This document shows, piece after piece, positions 46,314 through 56,568 of a stretch of 64,000 nt of DNA. Both the position numbers and the translations under genes were made by a program. Source of the stretch: Azohydromonas australica DSM 1124 (GTDB lineage: Bacteria > Pseudomonadota > Gammaproteobacteria > Burkholderiales > Burkholderiaceae_C). Where the stretch lies: assembly GCF_000430725.1 (NCBI RefSeq), contig NZ_KE387206.1:163516-227515 (forward strand), in the 5' to 3' direction. Position 1 is the first letter of the stretch. The number at the start of each line of letters is the position of its first letter. Under the pieces are notes generated by a model, which was not told where the DNA came from, did no database searches, and saw only the letters and a list, made by a program, of their open reading frames with translations.

Positions 46314-47139
46314 ACGGCCGCAGGAAGTTCCCGGCGCCACGGCGGCGCCGGCGCTGCACCGCATCGCGCTGGGCGTGAGCTACCGCGGCGGCCACTACCA
46401 CGGCTGGCAGAGCCAGCCCGACGGACAGACGGTGCAGGACAAGCTGGAGCAGGCGCTCTCGGCCTTCGCCGCCATGCCGGTGAGCACCCTCTGCGCCGGG
46501 CGCACCGACGCCGGCGTGCACGGCATCAACCAGGTCGTGCACCTGGACACGCCGCTGCAGCGCGAGGAGTTCTCGTGGGTGCGCGGCGTCAACCGCTACC
46601 TGCCGGGCGACATCGCGGTGCAGTGGTGCCGTCCCGTCGCGCCGGATTTCCACGCCCGCAACAGCGCGCGCGGGCGGCGCTACCGCTACGTGCTGCTGGA
46701 GTCACCGGTGCGCCCGGCGCTGGAGAGCGGCCAGGCGGGCTGGACCTTCCGCCCGCTGGCGCTGGAGCCCATGCGGGAGGCGGCGGCGCTGCTGCTGGGC
46801 GAGCACGATTTCAGCGCCTTTCGCGCCGCGGGCTGCCAGGCGCTGTCGCCGGTGAAGACGCTGCGCCACATCGGCATCGAGCGCCGGGGCGCGTACTGGC
46901 GCTTCGACTTCGAGGCCAGCGCCTTCCTGCACCACATGGTGCGCAACATCATGGGCTGCCTGGTGGCGGTGGGGCAGGGCACGCGGCCGGCGGCGTGGAT
47001 GGGCGAGGTGCTCGAATCGCGCCGGCGCGAGATCGCCGCGCCCACCTTCTCCCCGGACGGCCTGTACTTCGTGGGCCCGCACTACGATGCGCGCCACGCC
47101 ATTCCCGACCATGTCCCGGCGCTGGACTGGCTGCCCTGA
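46306..47139 (+). CDS. truA: tRNA pseudouridine(38-40) synthase
   Basis: Converts uridines 38-40 in the tRNA anticodon stem to pseudouridine. Catalytic Asp in CAGRTDAGVHG; other TruA signatures are VSYRGGHYHGWQSQP, RYRYVLLESP and ASAFLHHMVRNIMG. The start is uncertain: TTG at 46306 overlaps the fimV stop by eight bases and gives 277 residues; a GTG at 46282 is also in frame. No ATG is available before the conserved part. Tightly packed between fimV and trpF. Confidence 0.95.
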   Translation: MSERPQEVPGATAAPALHRIALGVSYRGGHYHGWQSQPDGQTVQDKLEQALSAFAAMPVSTLCAGRTDAGVHGINQVVHLDTPLQREEFSWVRGVNRYLPGDIAVQWCRPVAPDFHARNSARGRRYRYVLLESPVRPALESGQAGWTFRPLALEPMREAAALLLGEHDFSAFRAAGCQALSPVKTLRHIGIERRGAYWRFDFEASAFLHHMVRNIMGCLVAVGQGTRPAAWMGEVLESRRREIAAPTFSPDGLYFVGPHYDARHAIPDHVPALDWLP

Positions 47140-47157
47140 CACCCCGAGCCTTCATCC

Positions 47158-47799
47158 ATGAGTCACCGCACCCGCATCAAGATCTGCGGCCTCACGCGCG
47201 AGGCCGACCTGGACGCCGCCGTGGCGGCCGGGGCCGACGCCATCGGCCTCGTGCTCTACGAGCGCAGCCCGCGCCACGTCAGCGCGCAGCGCGCGGCGGA
47301 GCTGGCGCGGCGGCTGCCGCCCTTCGTGCTGCCGGTGTGCCTGTTCGTCAACGCCTCGCCGGCGCTCATCGACGAGGTGCTGCAGGCCATCCCGAACGCG
47401 CTGCTGCAGTTCCACGGCGACGAGACGCCGCAGCAGTGCGCGGCGGCCCAGCGGCCATTCCTGCGCGCGGCCAGGGTTTCCCCAGGGGTCGATTTGTTAG
47501 ACTTCGCCCGGCAGTACCCGCACGCCCAGGGACTGCTCCTCGACGCGCACGTCGAAGGCTACGGCGGCGGTGGCAAGGTCTTCGATTGGTCCCTCATCCC
47601 TCCCGCGCTCCCCGCTCCGGTCGTTTTGTCTGGTGGGTTGAGTGCTGCCAACGTGACCGATGGCGTGCTTCGCGTGCGGCCCTGGGCCGTTGACGTGAGC
47701 TCCGGTGTGGAAGCTGCCAAGGGCATCAAGGATGCCGCGCTGATGCACCGGTTCTGCGAGGCGGTGCGCGCGGCCGACGCCCAGTTGGCCGCCGTCTAA
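47158..47799 (+). CDS. trpF: Phosphoribosylanthranilate isomerase
   Basis: Tryptophan synthesis, isomerising PRA to CdRP. 213 residues. Catalytic Cys in RIKICGLTREADL; catalytic Asp in LLLDAHVEGYGGGGKVFDW; phosphate-binding loops VVLSGGLSAANV and VDVSSGVEAAKGIKD. It starts 18 bp after truA and is followed by trpBA. Confidence 0.97.
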   Translation: MSHRTRIKICGLTREADLDAAVAAGADAIGLVLYERSPRHVSAQRAAELARRLPPFVLPVCLFVNASPALIDEVLQAIPNALLQFHGDETPQQCAAAQRPFLRAARVSPGVDLLDFARQYPHAQGLLLDAHVEGYGGGGKVFDWSLIPPALPAPVVLSGGLSAANVTDGVLRVRPWAVDVSSGVEAAKGIKDAALMHRFCEAVRAADAQLAAV

Positions 47800-47838
47800 G
47801 GCACCTGCTTCGCCTGCCAGCCTGAAATACCCCTTCCG

Positions 47839-49077
47839 ATGCTGAACTACGACCAACCCGATGCCTCCGGGCATTTCGGCCCCTATGGCGGCACCTTCGT
47901 CGCCGAGACGCTGATCCACGCGCTCGACGAGCTCAAGGCGGCCTGGGACCGCTACAAGACCGATCCCGAGTTCCTGGCCGAATTCCAGAACGAGCTGGCC
48001 CATTTCGTGGGCCGCCCCAGTCCCGTCTACCACGCCGCGCGGCTGTCGCGCGAGCTCGGCGGCGCGCAGATCCACCTCAAGCGCGAGGACCTGAACCACA
48101 CCGGCGCGCACAAGGTGAACAACACCATCGGCCAGGCGCTGCTGGCCAAGCGCATGGGCAAGCCGCGCGTGATCGCCGAGACCGGCGCCGGCCAGCACGG
48201 CGTGGCCACCGCCACCATCTGCGCCCGCTACGGGCTGGAGTGCGTGGTCTACATGGGCGCGGAGGACGTCAAGCGCCAGAGCCCGAACGTGTACCGCATG
48301 CACCTGCTGGGCGCGAAGGTGGTGCCGGTGGAATCGGGCTCGCGCACCCTGAAGGACGCGCTCAACGAGGCGCTGCGCGACTGGGTGACCAACGTCGAGA
48401 ACACCTTCTACATCATCGGCACCGTGGCGGGCCCGCACCCGTACCCGGCGATGGTGCGTGACTTCCAGCGCGTCATCGGCGACGAGTGCCTGGTGCAGAT
48501 GCCGCAGCAGATCGGCCGCCAGCCCGATGCCGTGATCGCCTGCGTGGGCGGCGGCAGCAACGCCATGGGCATCTTCTATCCCTACATCGGCGAGGCCAAC
48601 ACGCGCCTCATCGGCGTGGAGGCGGCAGGGCTGGGGCTGGAGAGCGGCAGGCATTCCGCCTCGCTGCAGAAGGGCTCGCCGGGCGTGCTGCACGGCAACC
48701 GCACGTACCTGCTGCAGGACGCCAACGGCCAGATCACCGAGACGCACTCGGTGTCGGCCGGCCTGGACTACCCCGGTGTCGGCCCGGAGCACGCATACCT
48801 GAAGGACATCGGCCGGGCCGAGTACGTGGGCATCACCGACGACGAGGCGCTGGCTGCCTTCCACCGGCTGTGCCGCACGGAAGGGATCATCCCGGCGCTG
48901 GAGTCCAGCCACGCGGTGGCCTACGCCATGAAGCTTGCCGTCACGATGCGGCCGGACCAGCACCTGCTGGTCAACCTCTCCGGCCGGGGCGACAAGGACA
49001 TCGGTACGGTGGCCGACCTCTCCGGCGCGTCCTTTTTCTGCCGTCCGTCCTGCCAGGGCCAGAAGGTGAAGCAATGA
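47839..49077 (+). CDS. trpB: Tryptophan synthase beta subunit
   Basis: PLP enzyme that joins indole and serine. 412 residues. PLP Lys in LKREDLNHTGAHKVNNTIGQ; phosphate-binding loop GGGSNAMGIFYP; ETGAGQHGVATAT near the substrate. Its stop overlaps the trpA start (ATGA, 49074-49077), so the alpha and beta subunits are translationally coupled. Confidence 0.98.
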   Translation: MLNYDQPDASGHFGPYGGTFVAETLIHALDELKAAWDRYKTDPEFLAEFQNELAHFVGRPSPVYHAARLSRELGGAQIHLKREDLNHTGAHKVNNTIGQALLAKRMGKPRVIAETGAGQHGVATATICARYGLECVVYMGAEDVKRQSPNVYRMHLLGAKVVPVESGSRTLKDALNEALRDWVTNVENTFYIIGTVAGPHPYPAMVRDFQRVIGDECLVQMPQQIGRQPDAVIACVGGGSNAMGIFYPYIGEANTRLIGVEAAGLGLESGRHSASLQKGSPGVLHGNRTYLLQDANGQITETHSVSAGLDYPGVGPEHAYLKDIGRAEYVGITDDEALAAFHRLCRTEGIIPALESSHAVAYAMKLAVTMRPDQHLLVNLSGRGDKDIGTVADLSGASFFCRPSCQGQKVKQ

Positions 49078-49904
49078 GCAAGGGCTCCGTCCGAATCGCC
49101 GCCACCTTCGAGCGGCTCAAGTCTCAGGGCCGCAAGGCGCTGATTCCCTACGTCACCGCGGGCGACCCCTACGCCGACGTCACGCCCGCGCTGATGCGCG
49201 CGCTGGCCGACGGCGGCGCCGACGTGATCGAGCTGGGCGTGCCCTTTTCCGACCCGATGGCCGACGGCCCGGTGATCCAGCAGGCCGCCGAGCGCGCGCT
49301 GGCCAAGGGCATCGGCATGGCGCAGGTGCTGGACATCGTGCGTGACTTCCGCCGCAGCGACGACGTCACGCCCGTGGTGCTCATGGGCTACGCCAACCCG
49401 GTGGAGCGCTACGGCGTGGAGCGCTTCGTCGCCGACGCCCGGGACGCGGGCGTGGACGGGGTGCTGATCGTCGACTACCCGCCCGAGGAGTGCGAGGTCT
49501 TCGCGGCGCAGTTGCAGGCCGCGGGCATGGACCCGATCTTCCTGCTGGCGCCCACCTCCACCGAGGCGCGCATGGCGCACGTGGGGCGCATCGCCAGCGG
49601 TTACGTCTACTACGTCTCGCTCAAGGGCGTCACCGGTGCCGGGCACCTGGACACCAGCGCGGTGGCGGCGATGGTGCCGCGCATCCGCGCGCACGTGAGC
49701 GTGCCGGTGGGCGTGGGTTTTGGTATTCGCGACGCCGCCACGGCGCGCGCCGTCGGTGAGGTGGCCGACGCCGTCGTCATCGGGTCGCGCCTGGTGCAGC
49801 TGCTGCAGGGGCAGCCCAGGGACGAGGTGGTGGCCACGGGCCGCCGATTCATGGCCGAGATTCGCGCCGCCCTCGACGGCGTGGCGCAAGGAGCGCATGC
49901 ATGA
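49074..49904 (+). CDS. trpA: Tryptophan synthase alpha subunit
   Basis: Cleaves indole-glycerol phosphate to indole for TrpB. 276 residues. Catalytic Glu and Asp in VIELGVPFSDPMADGPVIQ and IVDYPPEEC; phosphate site VGVGFGIRD. It overlaps both trpB and accD by four bases (ATGA), linking tryptophan synthesis with accD as in other proteobacteria. Confidence 0.98.
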   Translation: MSKGSVRIAATFERLKSQGRKALIPYVTAGDPYADVTPALMRALADGGADVIELGVPFSDPMADGPVIQQAAERALAKGIGMAQVLDIVRDFRRSDDVTPVVLMGYANPVERYGVERFVADARDAGVDGVLIVDYPPEECEVFAAQLQAAGMDPIFLLAPTSTEARMAHVGRIASGYVYYVSLKGVTGAGHLDTSAVAAMVPRIRAHVSVPVGVGFGIRDAATARAVGEVADAVVIGSRLVQLLQGQPRDEVVATGRRFMAEIRAALDGVAQGAHA

Positions 49905-50773
49905 GCTGGCTTGAGAAACTGCTGCCCCCGAAGATCCAGCCGACCGATCCGTCGGAGCGGCGCACCATCCCCGAGGGGCTGTGGATCAAGTGCCCCTCGT
50001 GCGAGACGGTGCTCTACAAGACCGACCTGGAGCAGAACGTCAACGTCTGCCCCAAGTGCGACCACCACCACCGCATCGGCGCGCGCGCCCGGCTGGACGC
50101 GTTCCTGGACCACGAAGGGCGCTACGAGATCGGCCAGGAGGTCATCCCGGTCGACGCGCTGAAGTTCAAGGACAGCAAGAAGTACCCCGAGCGGCTGAAG
50201 CAGGCGCTGGACCAGACAGGCGAAACCGACGCGCTGATCGTCATCGGCGGCTCGGTGATGAGCGTGCCGCTGGTGGCGGCGTGCTTCGAGTTCGACTTCA
50301 TGGGCGGCTCCATGGGCTCGGTGGTGGGCGAGCGCTTCGTGCGCGGCGTCGAAACCGCCATCGAGCAGAAGGTGCCCTTCGTGTGCTTCACCGCCACGGG
50401 CGGCGCGCGCATGCAGGAAGGCCTGCTGAGCCTGATGCAGATGGCCAAGACCAACGCGGCGCTGACGCGGCTGGCCAAGGCCAGGCTGCCCTACATCAGC
50501 GTGCTGACCGACCCGACCATGGGCGGCGTGTCGGCGGGCTTTGCCTTCGTGGGCGACATCGTGATCGCCGAGCCCAAGGCGCTGATCGGCTTCGCCGGCC
50601 CGCGCGTGATCGAGAACACGGTGCGCGAGAAGCTGCCCGAAGGGTTCCAGCGCTCGGAGTTCCTGCTGCAGAAGGGCGCGCTGGACATGATCGTGGACCG
50701 GCGCCAGCTGCGCACCACCATCGCCCACGCCCTGGCCATGCTGCAGCGCCAGAGCGCCGACGCCGTCGCCTGA
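49901..50773 (+). CDS. accD: Acetyl-CoA carboxylase carboxyltransferase subunit beta
   Basis: Beta half of the carboxyltransferase that makes malonyl-CoA for fatty acids. 290 residues. The zinc ribbon is CPSCETVLYKTDLEQNVNVC followed by PKC. The crotonase-type core is CFTATGGARMQEGLLSLMQM and MGGVSAGFAFVGDIVIAEPKALIGFAGPRVIENT. The start overlaps trpA by four bases. It is the last gene before a strong terminator. Confidence 0.98.
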   Translation: MSWLEKLLPPKIQPTDPSERRTIPEGLWIKCPSCETVLYKTDLEQNVNVCPKCDHHHRIGARARLDAFLDHEGRYEIGQEVIPVDALKFKDSKKYPERLKQALDQTGETDALIVIGGSVMSVPLVAACFEFDFMGGSMGSVVGERFVRGVETAIEQKVPFVCFTATGGARMQEGLLSLMQMAKTNAALTRLAKARLPYISVLTDPTMGGVSAGFAFVGDIVIAEPKALIGFAGPRVIENTVREKLPEGFQRSEFLLQKGALDMIVDRRQLRTTIAHALAMLQRQSADAVA

Positions 50774-50791
50774 TCCGCCAACTTTTCACGC

Positions 50792-50817
50792 AAGGCCGGC
50801 TGCGCGCCGGCCTTTTT
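50792..50817 (+). terminator. Intrinsic terminator after accD
   Basis: AAGGCCGGC (50792-50800) pairs with GCCGGCCTT (50806-50814) around TGCGC, followed by five T. It closes the trpFBA-accD transcript before folC. Confidence 0.9.
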
Positions 50818-50840
50818 GCTGCCTCTTAAGCTCCACCCCC

Positions 50841-52136
50841 ATGACCACCCCCCGCACGCTCGACGACTGGCTGGCCCACTGCGAGGCCCTGCATCCCAGG
50901 AGCATCGACATGACGCTGGAGCGCGTGGCCGCGGTGCGCGACCGGCTGGGGCTGCGCTTTTCCGTGCCCGTGATCAGCGTGGCCGGCACCAACGGCAAGG
51001 GATCGAGCTGCGCGATGCTCGAAGCCATCGCGCTGGCCGCGGGCTACCGGGTGGGGCTCTACAGCAAGCCGCACCTGGTGCACTTCGAGGAGCGCTGCCG
51101 CATCGACGGCCGGATGATCGACGCCGAGGCGCTGCTGCCGCACTTCGAGGCGGTGGAGGCGGCGCGGCAGGGCACGACGCTGACCTACTTCGAGTTCACC
51201 ACGCTGGCGATCCTGCGGGCGCTGTCGCAGGCGCCGCTGGACGTGGTGATCCTGGAAGTCGGCCTGGGCGGGCGGCTGGACGCGGTCAACGCCGTCGACG
51301 CCGACTGCGCGCTGATCACCAGCATCGCGCTGGACCACACCGACTACCTGGGGCCGGACCGCGAGAGCATCGGGCGCGAGAAGGCCGGCATCCTGCGCGC
51401 GGGCCGTCCGGCGGTGGTGAGCGATCCGCAGCCGCCGCAGAGCGTGCTCGACGTGGCGGCGGCGCTGGGCGTGGACCTGCGCGTGGCCGGGCGCGACTTC
51501 AGCCAGTCCGGCGACCGCCAGCAGTGGCAGTGGAAGGGGCGCGAGCGGCGCTTCCACGGCCTGGCCTACCCGGCGCTGCGCGGGGCCAACCAGCTGCTCA
51601 ATGCCGCCGGCGTGCTGGCGGTGTTCGAGGCGATGCACGCGCAGCTGCCCATCAGCGCGCAGGCGGTGCGCCAGGGTCTGGCGCTGGTGGACCTGCCCGG
51701 GCGCTTCCAGATCGTGCCGGGCCAGCCAGTGCTGGTGCTGGACGTGGCGCACAACCCGCAGTCCGTGGCGGCACTGGCGCTGAACCTGGACCAGATGGGG
51801 TTCTATCCGCGCACGCATGCCGTCTTCGGCGCCATGCAGGACAAGGACCTGGCCGGCGCGCTGGCGCATATCGCGCCGGTGGTGGACAGCTGGCACCTGA
51901 CGGCGCTGCCCACGCCGCGCGCGGCCGAGCCCGAGGCGCTGCGCGCACTGGTGGAGGCCGCCGCCCAGGGGCGCACGGTGAGCGTTCACACCCACGCCGA
52001 CCCGGCCGCGGCGCTGGCCGCTGCCATTGGGGCCGCGGACCCGGCTGATAGAATCGTGGTCTTTGGTTCGTTCTACACCGTCGGCGGTGTGCTCAAGAAC
52101 GGGCTGCCGCGCCTGGGTGCGTCCCACGTCGGCTGA
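50841..52136 (+). CDS. folC: Dihydrofolate / folylpolyglutamate synthase
   Basis: Adds glutamate to dihydropteroate and to folates. 431 residues of the Mur-ligase-like family. ATP-binding P-loop VISVAGTNGKGSSCAMLE; YSKPHLVHFEERCRIDG; LEVGLGGRLDAVNAVDAD; ITSIALDHTDYLGPDRESI; C-terminal LVLDVAHNPQSVAALA. It starts 24 bp after the terminator, so it probably has its own promoter or relies on readthrough. Confidence 0.96.
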   Translation: MTTPRTLDDWLAHCEALHPRSIDMTLERVAAVRDRLGLRFSVPVISVAGTNGKGSSCAMLEAIALAAGYRVGLYSKPHLVHFEERCRIDGRMIDAEALLPHFEAVEAARQGTTLTYFEFTTLAILRALSQAPLDVVILEVGLGGRLDAVNAVDADCALITSIALDHTDYLGPDRESIGREKAGILRAGRPAVVSDPQPPQSVLDVAAALGVDLRVAGRDFSQSGDRQQWQWKGRERRFHGLAYPALRGANQLLNAAGVLAVFEAMHAQLPISAQAVRQGLALVDLPGRFQIVPGQPVLVLDVAHNPQSVAALALNLDQMGFYPRTHAVFGAMQDKDLAGALAHIAPVVDSWHLTALPTPRAAEPEALRALVEAAAQGRTVSVHTHADPAAALAAAIGAADPADRIVVFGSFYTVGGVLKNGLPRLGASHVG

Positions 52137-52187
52137 AGTCTCGGAACCTTCTTTTTCATCGGGCGCACGCCCGCTCCCAGCTTCGGC

Positions 52188-53267
52188 ATGCCCCTGTTTT
52201 CCTTCCTGCAACGCAACAACTCTGCTTCCCGGGAGCCGGTCGGCATGGCTTCGCCGGGGGAGCAGGTGCAGGCCGCCCGGGTGCGGGCGCGCCGCCGCCT
52301 CATCGGCGCGGTGGTGCTGCTCGGCGTGGGCATCGTCGGCTTCCCGCTGCTGTTCGAGACCCAGCCGCGGCCGTTGCCGGTGGAAGTGAACATCGAGATC
52401 CCGCGCAAGGACGGCGGGGCGCCGGTGGTGCTGCCCTCGCGCATGGCGCCGGCGACGTCATCGACGATCACCGAGTCCGCCGCCGATGCCGGGCGCGAGG
52501 TGCCGCCGCCGGCCGCGCCCGCGGTGGCGCCGTCATCCGCGCCAGCGGTGCGTCCCGCGGCGCCGGCCGTGGCGGCCGACACCCGCGCGCCGGCTGCGCA
52601 GTCGCTTGCGGCCAGCACGCCGCGGCCCGTGGCCAGCGCGCCGGCCGCGCCGATCCGGGTGCTGCAGGATCCGCCCCGTTCCGCGCCGCCCAAGGAGACG
52701 CCGCCCGCACGCGACCTGGCCAAGGAGCGCGAAGCCGCTGCCGCGCGTGAAGCGGCGGCCCGCGAAGCCCGGGAGCGCGAGGCACGCGAGGCACGCGAGG
52801 CGGCCCGCCAGAAGGAGCTCGCGGCCCGCGAGGCCAAGGAGAAGGAAGCTGCCGCCCGCGAGCGCGAGGCTGCGGCCCGCGAAGCGAAGGAAAAGGAAGT
52901 CGCCGCGCGCGAGGCCCGGGAAAAGGCCGCGGCCCGCGAGGCGGCCGCGCGCGAAGCCAAGGAACGTGAAGCACGCGAGGCGCGTGAGGCAGTGGCCCGC
53001 GAGGCCTTGAGGGACACGTCGCGCAGCGACACGGTGGAGAAGCGTTACATCGTGCAGGTCGGCGCCTTCGCCGATGCCACCGCCGCCAGCGAGGCGCGGG
53101 CTCGGGCCGAGAAGGTCGGCGTGCGCACCTACACGCAGGTGATCGAGACCGAGGCGGGGCGCCGCATCCGGGTGCGGGTGGGGCCTTTCAACAGCCGCGA
53201 AGAGGCTGACAAGGCGCTTGGCAAACTCCGCGCTGCCGGGTTGCCCACGGCGCTGCTGCCGCAGTGA
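52188..53267 (+). CDS. SPOR-domain membrane protein (DedD-like)
   Basis: 359 residues. A short cytosolic N-terminus is followed by one membrane helix (LIGAVVLLGVGIVGFPLLF), a Pro/Ala-rich linker, a long charged segment of Ala/Arg/Glu/Lys heptad-like repeats (residues about 180-275, AREARE and KEKE units, probable helix or coiled coil), and a C-terminal SPOR domain (KRYIVQVGAFADATAASEAR through RVRVGPFNSREEADKAL) that binds peptidoglycan lacking stem peptides at the septum. This order matches DedD-type cell-division proteins. The stop overlaps the cvpA start. Confidence 0.9.
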   Translation: MPLFSFLQRNNSASREPVGMASPGEQVQAARVRARRRLIGAVVLLGVGIVGFPLLFETQPRPLPVEVNIEIPRKDGGAPVVLPSRMAPATSSTITESAADAGREVPPPAAPAVAPSSAPAVRPAAPAVAADTRAPAAQSLAASTPRPVASAPAAPIRVLQDPPRSAPPKETPPARDLAKEREAAAAREAAAREAREREAREAREAARQKELAAREAKEKEAAAREREAAAREAKEKEVAAREAREKAAAREAAAREAKEREAREAREAVAREALRDTSRSDTVEKRYIVQVGAFADATAASEARARAEKVGVRTYTQVIETEAGRRIRVRVGPFNSREEADKALGKLRAAGLPTALLPQ

Positions 53268-53776
53268 TGGACTTCGTTGCCGGCTTGGGCTGGGTCGATG
53301 TCGCGATGCTGGGCCTGCTGCTGCTGTCCGCGCTGGCAGGCTTGTGGCGCGGGCTGATATTTGAGGTGCTGTCGCTGGCCGGCTACGGAGTGGGCTGGCT
53401 GGCGGCACAGAGGTTTTCGCCCGTGGCGGCCGAGTGGCTGCCGTGGGAGGGCGCGTTGCCGGCCTGGCGGCTGGCCGCGGCCTACGTGCTGGTGTTCGTC
53501 GCCGCGCTGCTGCTGTGTGGCCTGGCGGCGCGGCTGCTGCGGATGGTGGTGCAGGCCTCGCCGCTGGGGCCGCTGGACCGGCTGCTGGGCGCGGGCTTCG
53601 GGCTGCTGCGCGGGCTGCTGGCGCTGCTGGTGCTCAGCACCCTGGTGGCGCTGACGCCGCTGGCGCACTCGCCGACCTGGACCGCCTCCAGCGGCGTCGC
53701 CTGGCTGCAGGCGCTGCGACAAGGCATTCAACCCGTGCTGCCGTCCGCGGTGGCACGGCACCTGCCGGCGCTCTGA
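53267..53776 (+). CDS. cvpA: CvpA family membrane protein
   Basis: 169-residue inner-membrane protein with four hydrophobic helices (VDVAMLGLLLLSALAGLWRGLIFEVLSL onward, then YVLVFVAALLLCGLAARLL). CvpA is linked to colicin V production and envelope stress. It usually precedes purF, as here, 32 bp upstream. The ATG at 53267 overlaps the SPOR gene stop (TGATG); a GTG at 53264 is also in frame. Confidence 0.92.
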   Translation: MDFVAGLGWVDVAMLGLLLLSALAGLWRGLIFEVLSLAGYGVGWLAAQRFSPVAAEWLPWEGALPAWRLAAAYVLVFVAALLLCGLAARLLRMVVQASPLGPLDRLLGAGFGLLRGLLALLVLSTLVALTPLAHSPTWTASSGVAWLQALRQGIQPVLPSAVARHLPAL

Positions 53777-53808
53777 AAAGCGCCGGCATCACTGAAGGAC
53801 GCAAGACC

Positions 53809-55334
<1,526 letters not shown>

Positions 55335-55335
<1 letters not shown>

Positions 55336-56564
55336 TGGACGCAGGCAAGAAGCTGCCGCGGGTGGAACTGCCCGCGGACGCGCGCATCGACACCATCGCC
55401 GTGCGCGAGGGGCTGCCGGCCACGCCCTGGGGCGAGAACGCCGAGGCGCTGTTCCTGACCAGCAGCTTCGTGCACCCGGACGCGGCGACCGCGGCGCGGC
55501 GCTTCGCCAACGAGGAAGAGGCTTTCGTCTACAGCCGCTTCTCCAACCCCACCGTCATGATGATGGAGCGCCGCCTGGCGGCGATGGAGGGCACGCAAGC
55601 CTGCATCGCCACCTCCAGCGGCATGGCGGCGATCATGCTGCTCTTCATGGGGCTGCTGAAGGCTGGCGACCATGTGGTGTGCTCGCAGAGCGTGTTCGGC
55701 TCCACCATCAAGCTGCTGCAGGGCGAGTTCGGCAAGTTCGGCGTGCAGAGCACCTTCGTCTCGCAGACGGACGTCGAGGCCTGGCGCGCGGCCATGCGGC
55801 CCAACACCAAGCTGCTGTTCGCCGAGACGCCGAGCAACCCGCTGACGGAGGTGTGCGACATCGCGGCGCTGGCGAAGATCGCGCACGAGGGCGGGGCGCT
55901 GCTGGCGGTGGACAACTGCTTCTGCTCGCCGGCGCTGCAGCAGCCGGTGAAGCTGGGGGCGGACCTGATCATCCACTCCGGCACCAAGTACCTGGACGGG
56001 CAGGGCCGCGTGATCGCCGGCGCCGTGTGTGCCAGTGAAGCGCTGGTCAACGACAAGTTCGTGCCGGTGATGCGCAGCGCCGGCATGAGCCTGTCGCCCT
56101 TCAACGCCTGGGTGGTGCTCAAGGGGCTGGAAACGCTGTCCATCCGCATGCGCGCGCAAAGCGAGAAGGCGCTGCAGCTGGCGCGCTGGCTGGAGGAGCA
56201 GCCGCAGGTCAGCAGGCTCTACTACCCGGGGCTGGCCTCGCACCCGCAGCACGAGCTGGCGATGCGCCAGCAGTCGGGGCTGGGCGGCGCGGTGGTGAGC
56301 TTCATCGTGCAGGGCGACACGCCGGAAGCCGCGCGTGCCAACGCCTTCGCCGTGATCGACGCCACGCGCATCTGCTCCATCACCGCCAATCTGGGCGACA
56401 CCAAGACCACCATCACGCACCCGGCCAGCACCTCTCACGGCCGGCTGACCGAGGCGCAGCGCCAGGCCGCGGGCATCACGCAGGGAATGATCCGCGTGGC
56501 CGTTGGCCTGGAGGACGTCGAGGACCTCAAGGCCGACCTCGCCCGCGGCCTGCACACGCTCTGA
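55335..56564 (+). CDS. metZ: O-succinylhomoserine sulfhydrylase
   Basis: PLP enzyme that makes homocysteine from O-succinylhomoserine and sulfide. 409 residues of the Cys/Met metabolism family. PLP Lys in IIHSGTKYLDGQGRVIAGAV; YSRFSNPTVMMMERRLAAMEG; CIATSSGMAAIMLLFMGLL. C-terminal ANLGDTKTTITHPASTSHGRL is typical of MetZ. Adjacency to purF is usual in betaproteobacteria; specificity versus O-acetylhomoserine is inferred. Confidence 0.95.
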
Positions 56565-56568
56565 CCGA

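Noticed and set aside
43527..46364. 945-codon minus-strand frame opposite fimV
   Set aside because: It is a low-complexity shadow of the Ala/Pro-rich FimV gene, which has a signal peptide, LysM-like and C-terminal domains.
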